The translations under genes and the position numbers were made by a program. 32,679 nt of DNA, taken from contig NZ_JAMZGF010000060.1 in assembly GCF_024158915.1 (NCBI RefSeq), forward strand, positions 1-32,679. The letters run 5' to 3'. Below are positions 24,583-32,612 of the stretch, piece after piece. Position 1 is the first letter of the stretch; the number at the start of each line of letters is the position of its first letter. The notes beneath the pieces are model-generated. The model worked only from the letters and a program-made list of their open reading frames with translations. It was not told the DNA's origin and ran no database searches. The DNA is from Chryseobacterium sp. S0630. GTDB taxonomy: Bacteria; Bacteroidota; Bacteroidia; Flavobacteriales; Weeksellaceae.

Positions 24583-25008
24583 ATGGATAGATTAGCACAA
24601 TTAAAACAATTCATCGGAAAAGAATTTGACCAGTCTCCGTCTCCATTTATGAAATGGCTTAATCCTATTGTTCTTTCTGTAGAAGAAGGACAACTGGAAT
24701 TTCAATATACCATAAGACCGGAATGGCTGAACCCGATTGGAAACCTTCATGGTGGAGTTACCGCTGCCATTATAGACGATATCATTGGTGCTACCATGTT
24801 TTCTTTAAATGAAAATTCTTTCATTACCACTATAAATAATGTCATAGATTATTTTTCAACTGCAAAAGAAAATGATAATATTGTAGCCGAAACTAAAATC
24901 ATTAAAAGAGGAAAGCAGTTTGTAAACGCTCAGTGCGAAATATGGAATGCAGATAAGACCCGCCTAATAGCGAGAGGAACCTCGAATTTATTCAAAATCA
25001 ATAACTAA
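24583..25008 (+). CDS. PaaI-type hotdog-fold acyl-CoA thioesterase
   Basis: A 141-residue cytoplasmic hotdog thioesterase. The PaaI/4HBT motif NPIGNLHGGVTAAIIDDIIGA at residues 50-70 provides the HGG turn and the Asp of the helix used for catalysis. Later strands (TTINNVIDYFSTA, VAETKIIKRGKQFVNAQCEIW) fit the fold. It likely hydrolyses an acyl-CoA, aryl-CoA or acyl-ACP thioester. Spacing of 9 bp from the thiolase and 2 bp from FabF shows tight operon membership. The substrate is unknown; it may release the product of the other two enzymes or act as a proofreading enzyme. Confidence 0.87.
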   Translation: MDRLAQLKQFIGKEFDQSPSPFMKWLNPIVLSVEEGQLEFQYTIRPEWLNPIGNLHGGVTAAIIDDIIGATMFSLNENSFITTINNVIDYFSTAKENDNIVAETKIIKRGKQFVNAQCEIWNADKTRLIARGTSNLFKINN

Positions 25009-25010
25009 GT

Positions 25011-26252
25011 ATGAAAAGAGTTGTCATTACAGGTCTTGGCGCAGTGACGCCTTTGGGAAATAATGTCGAAGAATTTTGGCAAAACAGCATCAATGGAGTG
25101 AGTGGAGCAAACAAAATCACCCATTTTGACACAGAAAAGTTTAAAGTACATTTTGCTTGTGAAGTTAAAAATTTTGATCCAAAAGTACATTTAACCCACA
25201 ACGAAATTAAAAGAAGTGATTTATTTTCACAATATGCCATGTATTCCACAGCAGAAGCTTTAAAAGATTCAGGGCTTGAGCTGGAAAACATAGATCCATT
25301 TGACATTGGTGTGATCTGGGGAACAGGACAGGGCGGAATGTGGACTTTCGAAAGTGAGGTCATGAATTTTGCAGCTGGGGACGGAACTCCAAGATTCAAT
25401 CCTTTCTTTGTACCGAAATTTATTGCTAATATGGCATCAGGAATGATTTCTATGAAATATGGTCTTCAGGGAATCAATTATACAACTGTTTCTGCTTGTG
25501 CTACAGGAAATACGGCATTAATGGATGCCTTCAATTATATTCATCTTGGAAAAGCAAAAGTGATTGTAAGCGGTGGCTCTGAGGCTGCCATTTCTCCTGC
25601 TTCTATCGGAGGATTTTCTATTATGAAAGCCATGTCTACAAGAAATGATGATTTTGCAACAGCAAGCCGTCCTTATGATGCAGACAGAGACGGTTTTGTA
25701 ATGGGTGAAGGTTCGGGAACTCTGATCCTGGAAGAATATGAGCACGCCAAAGCAAGAGGAGCAAAAATCTATGCAGAACTGGTGGGTGCAGCAATGACAG
25801 CAGATGCCTATCATATGACAGCACCTCATCCTGATGGTGTTGGAGCCATCAAAGCAATGCAATTGGCTCTTAATGAAGCAGAAATCAATGTAGATGATAT
25901 TGATTATATTAATCCACATGCTACGTCTACTCCACTGGGAGATCTGGTTGAACTGAACGGAATTAATAAATTATTTAAAGGAAGCAAAAACCTTGATATC
26001 AGTGCAACGAAATCAATGACTGGTCACCTGTTGGGTGCTGCCGGAGCAGTGGAAGCCATTCTTTCCATCAAGGCTATTCAGAATGGAATTATTCCTCCAA
26101 CAATCAATCTTCACAGTATTGATGAGAATATTCCTCAGGATATCAATATCGTCTTTGGAGAAGCAAAAGAAAAAGATATTACGTATGCTTTAAGTAATGC
26201 TTTTGGATTTGGAGGTCATAATGCCACTTTAATTTTTAAGAAATTTTCTTAA
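25011..26252 (+). CDS. Beta-ketoacyl-ACP synthase II paralogue (FabF-like)
   Basis: A 413-residue condensing enzyme of KASII type. The Cys-His-His triad is intact: Cys163 in TVSACATGNTA, His303 in NPHATSTPLGD (usual form NAHGTSTPLGD), and Lys334 with His339 in KSMTGHLLGAAGAVEA. The C-terminal glycine-rich loop SNAFGFGGHNATL is present. The reaction is decarboxylative condensation of malonyl-ACP with an acyl chain. No acyl carrier protein gene adjoins it, unlike the housekeeping acpP-fabF pair, so it is probably a second, TetR-controlled copy. It is the last gene of the operon and is followed by a strong terminator. Confidence 0.92.
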   Translation: MKRVVITGLGAVTPLGNNVEEFWQNSINGVSGANKITHFDTEKFKVHFACEVKNFDPKVHLTHNEIKRSDLFSQYAMYSTAEALKDSGLELENIDPFDIGVIWGTGQGGMWTFESEVMNFAAGDGTPRFNPFFVPKFIANMASGMISMKYGLQGINYTTVSACATGNTALMDAFNYIHLGKAKVIVSGGSEAAISPASIGGFSIMKAMSTRNDDFATASRPYDADRDGFVMGEGSGTLILEEYEHAKARGAKIYAELVGAAMTADAYHMTAPHPDGVGAIKAMQLALNEAEINVDDIDYINPHATSTPLGDLVELNGINKLFKGSKNLDISATKSMTGHLLGAAGAVEAILSIKAIQNGIIPPTINLHSIDENIPQDINIVFGEAKEKDITYALSNAFGFGGHNATLIFKKFS

Positions 26253-26351
26253 TTTTTAAAATACATTACTAGTGATTCTTATATCTGAAATTTACTAATC
26301 TTGCTTAGTCCTAAGGACAAAATGTAGGAAGATCTTTAATAAAATATTGAC

Positions 26352-26384
26352 AATCCCTGTGTTTTTAAAGCACAGGGATTTTTT
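26352..26384 (+). terminator. Rho-independent terminator of the FabF operon
   Basis: AATCCCTGTG and CACAGGGATT form a perfect 10-bp stem around a 9-base loop, followed by TTTT. It lies about 100 bp after the FabF stop and 44 bp before the next gene. Confidence 0.9.
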
Positions 26385-26428
26385 ATGTATGAAAGTTTTT
26401 GTAAGTTAGTTTCCCTACAAAATATTTT

Positions 26429-27553
26429 ATGAAGAAACTTTTCTATGCATCATTAATGCTCATTTCAAATTGTATTTATTCTCAGAATAATTTTGAAATT
26501 GATCTCCGTTCAGATTCATACATTAATGACAGCCTCATGTTGGGAGCACCATCGACGAGAAAAGGATTTGGGGACCTTTATACCTTCAAAATACAAACGA
26601 ACAACAATATTTCTGATTTTGGAAAAAAGATCAGGATGGCTCATTCCATTTATTATTTTAAAATTCAAAAGAAAAATATTGTCAATGGTTTTATAGAGTA
26701 CCCTCAACCAGTAGCTTTTGGTTATATGGGAAAGAAGGGTGAAGCAGCCAATAGTACCAAAGTATTTTTTTTAGAAAAAGGAAAATATAAAATTGATTTA
26801 CCCAAAGACATCAATAATGTAGAACTTAATATAGATTCCCCAACGAACAAAGAATATAAGGCTTTACAAACATCATTAGAACCGTTTTATATAAAATCAA
26901 AAAGTCACTACCAGCTTGACAGTTTGATCAATATGGACAAGAAACAGGAATTTTTAGGAGAATATATCAGGAAAAATCCAAATTCGTATGTTGCATTATG
27001 GGAAATTGTGAATGATTATACTCTTAACGATTACCATCCTGCTTACTTGGAAAACCTGAATTTATTTTCTGCAAAATTTAAGCAAAACAAATTATACAAA
27101 GGTGTTGAAGCTCGTTTAAAAGCAGAACAATCTACCTCCATCGGACAGAAAATACCTGATATCTATTTTGACAAGCAGAATAAATTGACTTCCGAAGACT
27201 TTAAGAAATATAAATTAACCTTTATCGATTATTGGTCAACAACTTGTGCTCCCTGCATAAAAGGAATGCCAGAAATTGTGAAACTGTACAATGAATATAA
27301 AGATCAAAATGTAAACTTCATTACGATAACAGACGAGCAAAAACCTAATAGAATGGAGGTTGCCAAGAATATTTTAAAGAAAAATAATGCGAATTGGATT
27401 AATTTCTTTGATGTAAATAAAGATTTCCAAAAGAAAGTGAATGCAACCAATTATCCTATTCATTTTATCATTGATGAAAACGGAAAAATAATTGCCCGAA
27501 TCAGCAATGGCATTGAGGAAGCAAGAACAATTATTAAAGAATATCTACGATAA
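26429..27553 (+). CDS. TlpA-like thiol-disulfide oxidoreductase, secreted
   Basis: A 374-residue protein with a signal peptide (MKKLFYASLMLISNCIYSQ). The first 230 residues are a Bacteroidota-type N-terminal region (a beta-rich part resembling DUF4369, then a helical part). The C-terminal thioredoxin fold from about 238 carries the redox pair Cys273-x-x-Cys276 in WSTTCAPCIKGMPE and a cis-proline at NYPIHFIID. Such proteins keep periplasmic cysteines reduced or assist cytochrome maturation. Ser14-Asn-Cys15 in the signal peptide is not a good lipobox because the cleavage-like site YSQ follows. It stands alone between two terminators. Confidence 0.85.
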   Translation: MKKLFYASLMLISNCIYSQNNFEIDLRSDSYINDSLMLGAPSTRKGFGDLYTFKIQTNNNISDFGKKIRMAHSIYYFKIQKKNIVNGFIEYPQPVAFGYMGKKGEAANSTKVFFLEKGKYKIDLPKDINNVELNIDSPTNKEYKALQTSLEPFYIKSKSHYQLDSLINMDKKQEFLGEYIRKNPNSYVALWEIVNDYTLNDYHPAYLENLNLFSAKFKQNKLYKGVEARLKAEQSTSIGQKIPDIYFDKQNKLTSEDFKKYKLTFIDYWSTTCAPCIKGMPEIVKLYNEYKDQNVNFITITDEQKPNRMEVAKNILKKNNANWINFFDVNKDFQKKVNATNYPIHFIIDENGKIIARISNGIEEARTIIKEYLR

Positions 27554-27568
27554 TTTCTTCAAAAGAAA

Positions 27569-27596
27569 AAAGCAGTCAAAAAAATGACTGCTTTTG
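27569..27596. terminator. Bidirectional terminator between convergent genes
   Basis: AAAAGCAGTCA and TGACTGCTTTT form a perfect 11-bp stem with a six-A loop. A/T tracts on both sides make it usable for the TlpA-like gene (plus) and the L,D-transpeptidase gene (minus), whose stop codons lie 15 bp and 4 bp away. Confidence 0.9.
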
Positions 27597-27599
27597 TTT

Positions 27600-28355
27600 T
27601 TATGCTTTCAACCATTCTGAGGAAGAAAGATAATTCTGATCGGGATAATAAATGAACAGACAGTTTTTCCCTTTAATCGTGTTGATTATAGACTGTGTCA
27701 GTTCTCTTGGGACGGCAGGGCATCCCCAGCTTCTTCCAATTCTTTTGTGCATCGCAGCAAATGCATCACTTACATAATCCGCACCATGCATTACAATTGC
27801 TCTTCTGTATGCAGCATCATTAAAACCCTTATCCATTCCCAATAACTTCAGAGAGTATCCGTTATCACCCTGATAGGTTGCATCCGTGATATAAAACCCC
27901 AGACTACTCTGCAGCGAACTTTCCTTGTTAGAAAAATTCGTCGCAAATTCTTCGCCGGTATTCTTTCCGTGTGCTACTAATGAGTTGAACAGAACTTTTT
28001 TGTCTTCCAGGTCAATGATCCAAAGTCTTTTAGTGTTAGAAGACATAGAAAAATCGCAGATCGTTAATAAATGCGAATCCTGGGTAAGCAATCCTGCTTT
28101 TTTTAAATTTTCATAACCAGTCAATGCTTTTGAGAACACTTCATAATTCAATTCATGTTCCGGGTCAAAGGCAATAGATTGGTATAGTGCTTCTGATGAA
28201 GATATGGCTGTTGCGCCCTTCTCAGATTTCGTTTCAGCTACTTTTTCAGTTTTCGTTGTTTTTACATTCTCACTTTTCGCCACCACTTTTGGGGAAATGT
28301 AGAATGAAGTCGTCACCATGTAAACAAGGCCTAATACGCTATAAAATCCTTTCAT
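27600..28355 (-). CDS. L,D-transpeptidase-like murein protein (YkuD_2 type)
   Basis: A 251-residue exported protein. An N-terminal hydrophobic segment (about 1-20) serves as signal peptide or anchor. It is followed by a Lys/Thr/Glu-rich linker (about 25-55) and a helical part. The catalytic domain has His190 in VMHGADYV and Cys212 in GRSWGCPAV, the HG...SxGC arrangement of L,D-transpeptidases, here in the variant of the murein L,D-transpeptidase catalytic domain family (PF13645). Expected activity is cross-linking or lipoprotein attachment to peptidoglycan via L,D bonds. It is a single gene with its own upstream region. Confidence 0.87.
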   Translation of the reverse strand: MKGFYSVLGLVYMVTTSFYISPKVVAKSENVKTTKTEKVAETKSEKGATAISSSEALYQSIAFDPEHELNYEVFSKALTGYENLKKAGLLTQDSHLLTICDFSMSSNTKRLWIIDLEDKKVLFNSLVAHGKNTGEEFATNFSNKESSLQSSLGFYITDATYQGDNGYSLKLLGMDKGFNDAAYRRAIVMHGADYVSDAFAAMHKRIGRSWGCPAVPRELTQSIINTIKGKNCLFIYYPDQNYLSSSEWLKA

Positions 28356-28385
28356 TCAATACTATATAAATCCAAATTAGTGGGG

Positions 28386-28411
28386 CAAAATTATAAAAAC
28401 ATAATTACCAA
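28386..28411 (-). promoter_or_regulatory. Possible promoter of the L,D-transpeptidase gene
   Basis: On the minus strand TAATTTTG (28386-28393) fits TAnnTTTG and lies 30 bp before the start codon. The nearest TTG (28409-28411) is only 15 bases upstream, shorter than usual. Confidence 0.35.
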
Positions 28412-28456
28412 GGGGTTATAACTCTAAAAAGTTTAACGCTATTTAAGAAACTTTAA

Positions 28457-28505
28457 CCTTATAGAAATTGCGATATTTAAATATAATCTCGCACTTTCTA
28501 TAAGG
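28457..28505 (-). terminator. Hairpin over the fic stop codon
   Basis: CCTTATAGAAA (28457-28467) and TTTCTATAAGG (28495-28505) are a perfect 11-bp inverted repeat, with an inner TTGCGA/TCTCGCA arm. The fic stop codon (28498-28500) is inside the arm. On the minus strand the stem is followed by TTAAAGTTTC, a weak T tract, so it is a plausible but not textbook terminator. Confidence 0.6.
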
Positions 28506-29796
28506 AATAAGTCTTTAAAACTGTATCAAAATCTTTTGATTTTATATAGTTATTCTTAATTTTATTTACTTTTATGATTTGAAGAAAACCTAATTCTGCT
28601 AAGCCATTCAGATCTTGTCTTGCAGTAAAACTTGAAATTTTAAAACGGTTTTCTATTTCCTTAACATTGAAAATTCTGTCAGAATCCTCATTTAGTATTT
28701 TAAGAATTTGAGCTTGTCTTTCATTTACATTTGGAATTCTTAAAAATTTTGATGCCTGAATAACTTCTCTTTGCTTTTCTCCGATATAATTTTTTAAAGC
28801 AACAAAAGCTTTGTCCATAGTTTTAATATTATAATTAATAAAATAGGTCAAATCATTTTCGTCATTCTCGGTATATAAATAAGCTTTTTCATATTGAGTT
28901 TTTGTATCTTTTATAATTCTGGATATTGAAAGATATTCTGTAAGCCAATACCCTCTTTTCAGCATATACCAATAAAAAATTGAACGTGCGGTTCTTCCAT
29001 TACCATCACTAAATGGATGAATCCAACCTATCATAAAGTGTATAATAATACCTTTAATAATTGGATGTATAAAATCTTCTCCTTCATTATTAAAAAATAT
29101 ACATAAATCACTAATTAATTCATTAATTTCTTTGTGATCAGGAGGAATATGAACAATATCTCCATTTGAATAGTTTGCTACAAAAATTTCATCATTTATT
29201 CTAAAATTTCCTTCTTCCTTATCATTTTCAAGAGTACCATTAGTAATCAATTGATGAACTGTAAGTAAATTATCAACAGTAAGATCTAAATTTTTATTTT
29301 GAACAATATGACGCATGGTTATGAAATTATTCACTATCATTTGCTCAGATTTTGTTCTTGGTTTGAGTTCTTTTTGAATAATCTCTTTTGCTTTCCTTCT
29401 AGTTGTATTAGCTCCTTCCATTTGGCTGCTTGCAATGGCTTCTTCCATAATGGAACTAATAACAAACTTATTTTTATCTGTTTCAGCAATACCAATATTA
29501 CTCCCTAAATTCCCTCCTATATTCAAATCAAATAAATGCAATGATTTTTGTATATACTCTGTCAAGAAATATTTAAAATAATACTTCCCAAATTTTATTT
29601 TATTTGTCCTAAGATTTCGATAAAACTTTATAGCATTCCAGTACTTTTGTGGATCTGTTTCTTTTGATAAATATTTAACTTTATCCCAATATAGATAATC
29701 ATCATCTATTCTTTTCATTTCACCAGAAAATCTAATTTTAACCGATAATTTTAGAGTTTCTTCATCTTCTATATATTGTGGAGTTTTCTCTACCAT
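28498..29796 (-). CDS. Fic-domain protein (class II, wHTH-containing AMPylase)
   Basis: A 432-residue cytoplasmic protein. The Fic core carries the full active-site motif HPFSDGNGRTAR at 260-271. Upstream lies the autoinhibitory helix motif SSQMEG at 123-128, fitting (S/T)xxxE(G/N) with Glu127, so it is a class II Fic in which inhibition and catalysis are in one chain. The N-terminal 110 residues match the region seen before Fic in such proteins, and the C-terminus (about 365-425, ERQAQILKILNEDSDRIFNVKEIENRFKISS) is a winged helix. Fic proteins transfer AMP from ATP to target hydroxyls. No separate antitoxin gene is adjacent. The gene looks more A/T-rich than its neighbours and is bracketed by related hairpins, hinting at acquisition. 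Confidence 0.92.
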   Translation of the reverse strand: MVEKTPQYIEDEETLKLSVKIRFSGEMKRIDDDYLYWDKVKYLSKETDPQKYWNAIKFYRNLRTNKIKFGKYYFKYFLTEYIQKSLHLFDLNIGGNLGSNIGIAETDKNKFVISSIMEEAIASSQMEGANTTRRKAKEIIQKELKPRTKSEQMIVNNFITMRHIVQNKNLDLTVDNLLTVHQLITNGTLENDKEEGNFRINDEIFVANYSNGDIVHIPPDHKEINELISDLCIFFNNEGEDFIHPIIKGIIIHFMIGWIHPFSDGNGRTARSIFYWYMLKRGYWLTEYLSISRIIKDTKTQYEKAYLYTENDENDLTYFINYNIKTMDKAFVALKNYIGEKQREVIQASKFLRIPNVNERQAQILKILNEDSDRIFNVKEIENRFKISSFTARQDLNGLAELGFLQIIKVNKIKNNYIKSKDFDTVLKTYSL

Positions 29797-29815
29797 AACT
29801 TAATCATTAGTCTAT

Positions 29816-29823
29816 CAAATATA
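29816..29823 (-). promoter_or_regulatory. -7 element upstream of fic
   Basis: TATATTTG on the minus strand matches TAnnTTTG and lies 19 bp before the fic start codon. The upstream part would fall inside the msrB terminator hairpin and no TTG is present at the usual distance. Confidence 0.4.
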
Positions 29824-29827
29824 AATG

Positions 29828-29862
29828 AAAATTGCGAGATTCTGTTAGAATCTCGCAATTTT
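29828..29862 (-). terminator. Terminator of msrB, 16-bp perfect stem
   Basis: AAAATTGCGAGATTCT and AGAATCTCGCAATTTT pair perfectly over 16 bp around a three-base loop, directly after the msrB stop codon (29862-29864). On the minus strand it ends in TTTTCATTTAT. Confidence 0.88.
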
Positions 29863-30383
29863 TACTTATTTATTATAAACTCAAGGCTTACAGAATTCAT
29901 ACAATATCTCAATCCTGTAGGCTTCGGACCATCATCGAAAACGTGTCCCAGATGGGAATCACATCTTTTGCAAAGTACTTCTACTCTATCCATTCCATAC
30001 GACTGATCTCTTACATAATAGACTCCTTCTTTATCTGCTTCAAAGAAACTTGGCCATCCACAGCTGCTGGAAAATTTTGAAGTAGAGCGAAACAGATGAT
30101 TTCCACACACGGCACAATAATATTCACCAACCTCATCAAATTCATTGTATTTTCCTGTAAAAGCTCTTTCTGTTGCAGCTTCTCTTGCGATCGCGTAGAG
30201 ATCAGGAGTAAGGAGCTTTTTCCATTCTTCATTGGAAACATTGAGTTTGGTAGTATCGGTTCTGGAATAGTATGGATTGTTTTTTGCTTCTGTATTTTCC
30301 ATAGGAAGGGTTTTAATGGGTTCGTATTTCTGCGTACATGCCTGCAGAATAATTAATAGGGTTATTGAAATTAAAAATTTCAT
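29862..30383 (-). CDS. msrB: Peptide-methionine (R)-S-oxide reductase, lipoprotein
   Basis: A 173-residue MsrB that reduces the R epimer of methionine sulfoxide. The start at 30383 is chosen because it gives a lipoprotein signal peptide, MKFLISITLLIILQAC with the lipidated Cys at 16. The longer open frame would run over the divergent neighbour. The zinc site is Cys90/Cys93 (CAVC) and Cys138/Cys141 (CKRC), SSCGWPSF is at 107-114, and the catalytic Cys161 is in RYCMNSVSLEF. The lipid anchor places it in the periplasm or outer membrane, so it probably repairs envelope proteins. It is divergent from the DUF445 gene over a 61-bp gap and ends in a perfect hairpin. Confidence 0.93.
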   Translation of the reverse strand: MKFLISITLLIILQACTQKYEPIKTLPMENTEAKNNPYYSRTDTTKLNVSNEEWKKLLTPDLYAIAREAATERAFTGKYNEFDEVGEYYCAVCGNHLFRSTSKFSSSCGWPSFFEADKEGVYYVRDQSYGMDRVEVLCKRCDSHLGHVFDDGPKPTGLRYCMNSVSLEFIINK

Positions 30384-30422
30384 AGTAAATTTTAATTCTT
30401 TAACCACGAATGGTTTCATAAC

Positions 30423-30439
30423 CAAATTTAGTAAATTTG
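30423..30439. promoter_or_regulatory. 17-bp palindrome with back-to-back -7 elements
   Basis: CAAATTTAGTAAATTTG is palindromic around a central G. It contains TAAATTTG on both strands, each an exact TAnnTTTG match, in the 61-bp gap between msrB and the DUF445 gene. The plus-strand copy ends 5 bp before the chosen ATG at 30445, which would make that message almost leaderless. Confidence 0.5.
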
Positions 30440-30444
30440 AGAAT

Positions 30445-31689
30445 ATGAATGACGAAGCAAAAAGAAAACAACTCAGAAAATATAAAGCATTTGCCACCGG
30501 ATTATTTGTCCTGATGGCTGTTATTTTCATTGTTACCACTATTTTACAGAAGTCTAATAACTCTCATTGGATTGGCTATGTACGGGCTTTTGCTGAAGCG
30601 GCAATGGTAGGTGCGCTTGCGGACTGGTTTGCGGTAACTGCATTGTTCCGTCATCCTCTCGGGCTTCCTATTCCCCATACCAACCTGATTGAAAACAGCA
30701 AACAGAGACTGGGAGACAATCTTGGAAGTTTTGTGGTGGGTAACTTTCTTTCTCCTCAGAATATACGTCCTTACATCCAAAAGCTCAAAGTTTCCAATTT
30801 TGTGGGAGAATGGCTGGGAAAGGAAAAAAGTCAGGAGATTTTGATTAAAAATCTTTCTGATATTGTTCTTGATATTCTTAATAAGCTTGATGATTCTACG
30901 GTAAGCCAGTTTATCAGCAAAAAGGTTTCTGAAATGACGGATGATATCAAACTTAATAAAGTGGTAGGAAACGGAATAGGCTATATTCTGGAAAAAAATG
31001 ACCATCAGAGGATCATCACCAATCTTTCGAAACAGATCAAAGATTATATCATTGAAAACGATGAAATGATCCAGGAACGGGTAAAGAAAGGAAGCTATTC
31101 ATTCATTCCATCTTTTGTAGATACTAAAATTGCTGATAAAATTGCTGATGGACTTTCTGATTTTTTTAAAGAAATAGAAGAAGATCCCCAACACGAAGTA
31201 AGAGGTTTGATTACCCAGAAAATTCATGAATTCTCCGTTGATCTGAAAGAAGATCCGAAATGGGATGAAGAATTTAAAACCATCAAAAACGGGCTTCTGA
31301 AAAATGACAAACTGGATGAATATTCTAATGACATCTGGGTTTCCATCAAAAAAACGCTGATGAAAGAACTTCAGGAGGAAAACTCAGCGTTGAAAAACTA
31401 TCTTACTAAAAATTTGAATGAGTTTGCCCAGAATTTAAAAACCGACGAAAACCTTCAGAACAAAATTGACCATTGGGTTCGGGTGACGGCTTATAAATAT
31501 ATTCTGAAAAACACCCATCAATTCGGAAACCTCATCAGTACTACCGTTGGAAACTGGCAGGGAAAAGAACTCAGCGAAAAACTGGAACTGGAAGTAGGAA
31601 AAGATCTCCAGTTTATCCGGGTTAACGGAACGCTGGTCGGCGGGCTGGTAGGATTGATTATCTACACCATTGCGCACTTCTTCATTTAA
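30445..31689 (+). CDS. DUF445 family membrane protein
   Basis: A 414-residue protein of the DUF445 family (YjiN/YheB-like). Met at 30445 (MNDEAKRKQLRKYK) is chosen because the longer open frame overlaps msrB on the other strand and has no family likeness. An N-terminal transmembrane helix (about 15-35) is followed by the hallmark GYVRAFAEAAMVGALADWFAVTALFRHPLGLPIPHTNLI (about 40-80). A long, charged helical region follows with many Lys/Glu/Asp, and a C-terminal transmembrane helix (VGGLVGLIIYTIAHFF). The biochemical function of the family is unknown; the topology suggests a membrane-anchored coiled structure facing one compartment. Confidence 0.9.
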   Translation: MNDEAKRKQLRKYKAFATGLFVLMAVIFIVTTILQKSNNSHWIGYVRAFAEAAMVGALADWFAVTALFRHPLGLPIPHTNLIENSKQRLGDNLGSFVVGNFLSPQNIRPYIQKLKVSNFVGEWLGKEKSQEILIKNLSDIVLDILNKLDDSTVSQFISKKVSEMTDDIKLNKVVGNGIGYILEKNDHQRIITNLSKQIKDYIIENDEMIQERVKKGSYSFIPSFVDTKIADKIADGLSDFFKEIEEDPQHEVRGLITQKIHEFSVDLKEDPKWDEEFKTIKNGLLKNDKLDEYSNDIWVSIKKTLMKELQEENSALKNYLTKNLNEFAQNLKTDENLQNKIDHWVRVTAYKYILKNTHQFGNLISTTVGNWQGKELSEKLELEVGKDLQFIRVNGTLVGGLVGLIIYTIAHFFI

Positions 31690-31718
31690 AAAAAACTAAA
31701 ATCCACGATAACTCAACC

Positions 31719-32609
31719 ATGAAAAAAATTTTCAGTGTCTTCTTTTTCTTTTTCCTTACATTTTTTCTCGGGCAAAAAGTTGAATTAAAGAAAGTTACAG
31801 ATTCTTCACAGACTTTTACGGGAGAGATCAATGGAGTACCTATTACGATACAACTCAATTATACAGGTGTTGTAGACTGTGATCAGTATCAGCATTATGT
31901 GGATGGATGGTATTATTATGACAAATACAAAAAGAAAATCCCACTTACCGGAATATATGACTATTATGGAAGTCTGTCACTGTATAATTTTGGAGCGAAA
32001 CAAAAGCAGAATTCAAAACTTTTGAAAGAACAGATCACTTCTCTTCAGAAAGTAGAAAAGACTGATGAAATAGCTCAAAAATTAACACCAAAGGAGACTA
32101 TTATATTTGATCAATCAACTCTTAAAAATAATCCAATTCCCGGACATTTTTATCTGGACAAAAAATCCCAGCCTGCAAAATTGTTTACAGGCAATACAAT
32201 GATTTACCGTCTTAACAATTATCTGTTTTTACCAAATAATAAAAAAATCAATACCTATGATTTCATTAATAAAGCAGGCGGAAATGAACTGATTTCCTAT
32301 TCTTCAGGAGAAAATGGAAACAGGGTTTTGCTTTATTTTGAGCAAATATCAAATTTTAATGCCTGTGGGCAATGTGGGGCAAGCGACGGAGAAAAAGGTT
32401 ACAGGGTTCTCTATTTCACAAAAGACTGGAATTATAAAAACTATGAGGAATTCCTGATTGAAAGCTGCTGGGAAAGTATCTATGACGTCACCAAAACAAG
32501 ATCCAAAGACAAACAAACTATACAATATAAAATCAACAAGTCAGAAAGCACTCCTGCTCACACACTTACCGTAGATATAAAAAATGCATCCGTAGTAAAG
32601 TCAAAATAA
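31719..32609 (+). CDS. Secreted protein of unknown function
   Basis: A 296-residue protein with a strong signal peptide (MKKIFSVFFFFFLTFFLGQK). I do not recognise the family. The mature part is rich in Tyr, Lys and Asn. It begins with a beta-strand-like stretch (FTGEINGVPITIQLNYTG) and a Tyr-rich segment (YQHYVDGWYYYDKYKKK, 58-73) that looks like a repeated-strand motif seen in small Bacteroidota secreted proteins. A Cys216-x-x-Cys219 pair (NACGQCG) near the end could be a disulfide or metal site. It lies 29 bp after the DUF445 gene, probably as the second gene of that unit, and ends in the terminator within the right-hand inverted repeat. No T9SS tail or lipobox was seen. Confidence 0.8.
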   Translation: MKKIFSVFFFFFLTFFLGQKVELKKVTDSSQTFTGEINGVPITIQLNYTGVVDCDQYQHYVDGWYYYDKYKKKIPLTGIYDYYGSLSLYNFGAKQKQNSKLLKEQITSLQKVEKTDEIAQKLTPKETIIFDQSTLKNNPIPGHFYLDKKSQPAKLFTGNTMIYRLNNYLFLPNNKKINTYDFINKAGGNELISYSSGENGNRVLLYFEQISNFNACGQCGASDGEKGYRVLYFTKDWNYKNYEEFLIESCWESIYDVTKTRSKDKQTIQYKINKSESTPAHTLTVDIKNASVVKSK

Positions 32610-32612
32610 AAA

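Noticed and set aside
28498..29796. Fic gene as half of a toxin-antitoxin pair
   Set aside because: The inhibitory motif is inside the same protein and no small antitoxin ORF is adjacent.
30277..30444. 56-codon N-terminal extension of the DUF445 protein
   Set aside because: It overlaps msrB on the opposite strand and has no family likeness; Met at 30445 gives the normal N-terminus.
30384..30539. 52-codon N-terminal extension of MsrB
   Set aside because: It overlaps the DUF445 coding region; Met at 30383 gives a proper lipoprotein signal peptide.
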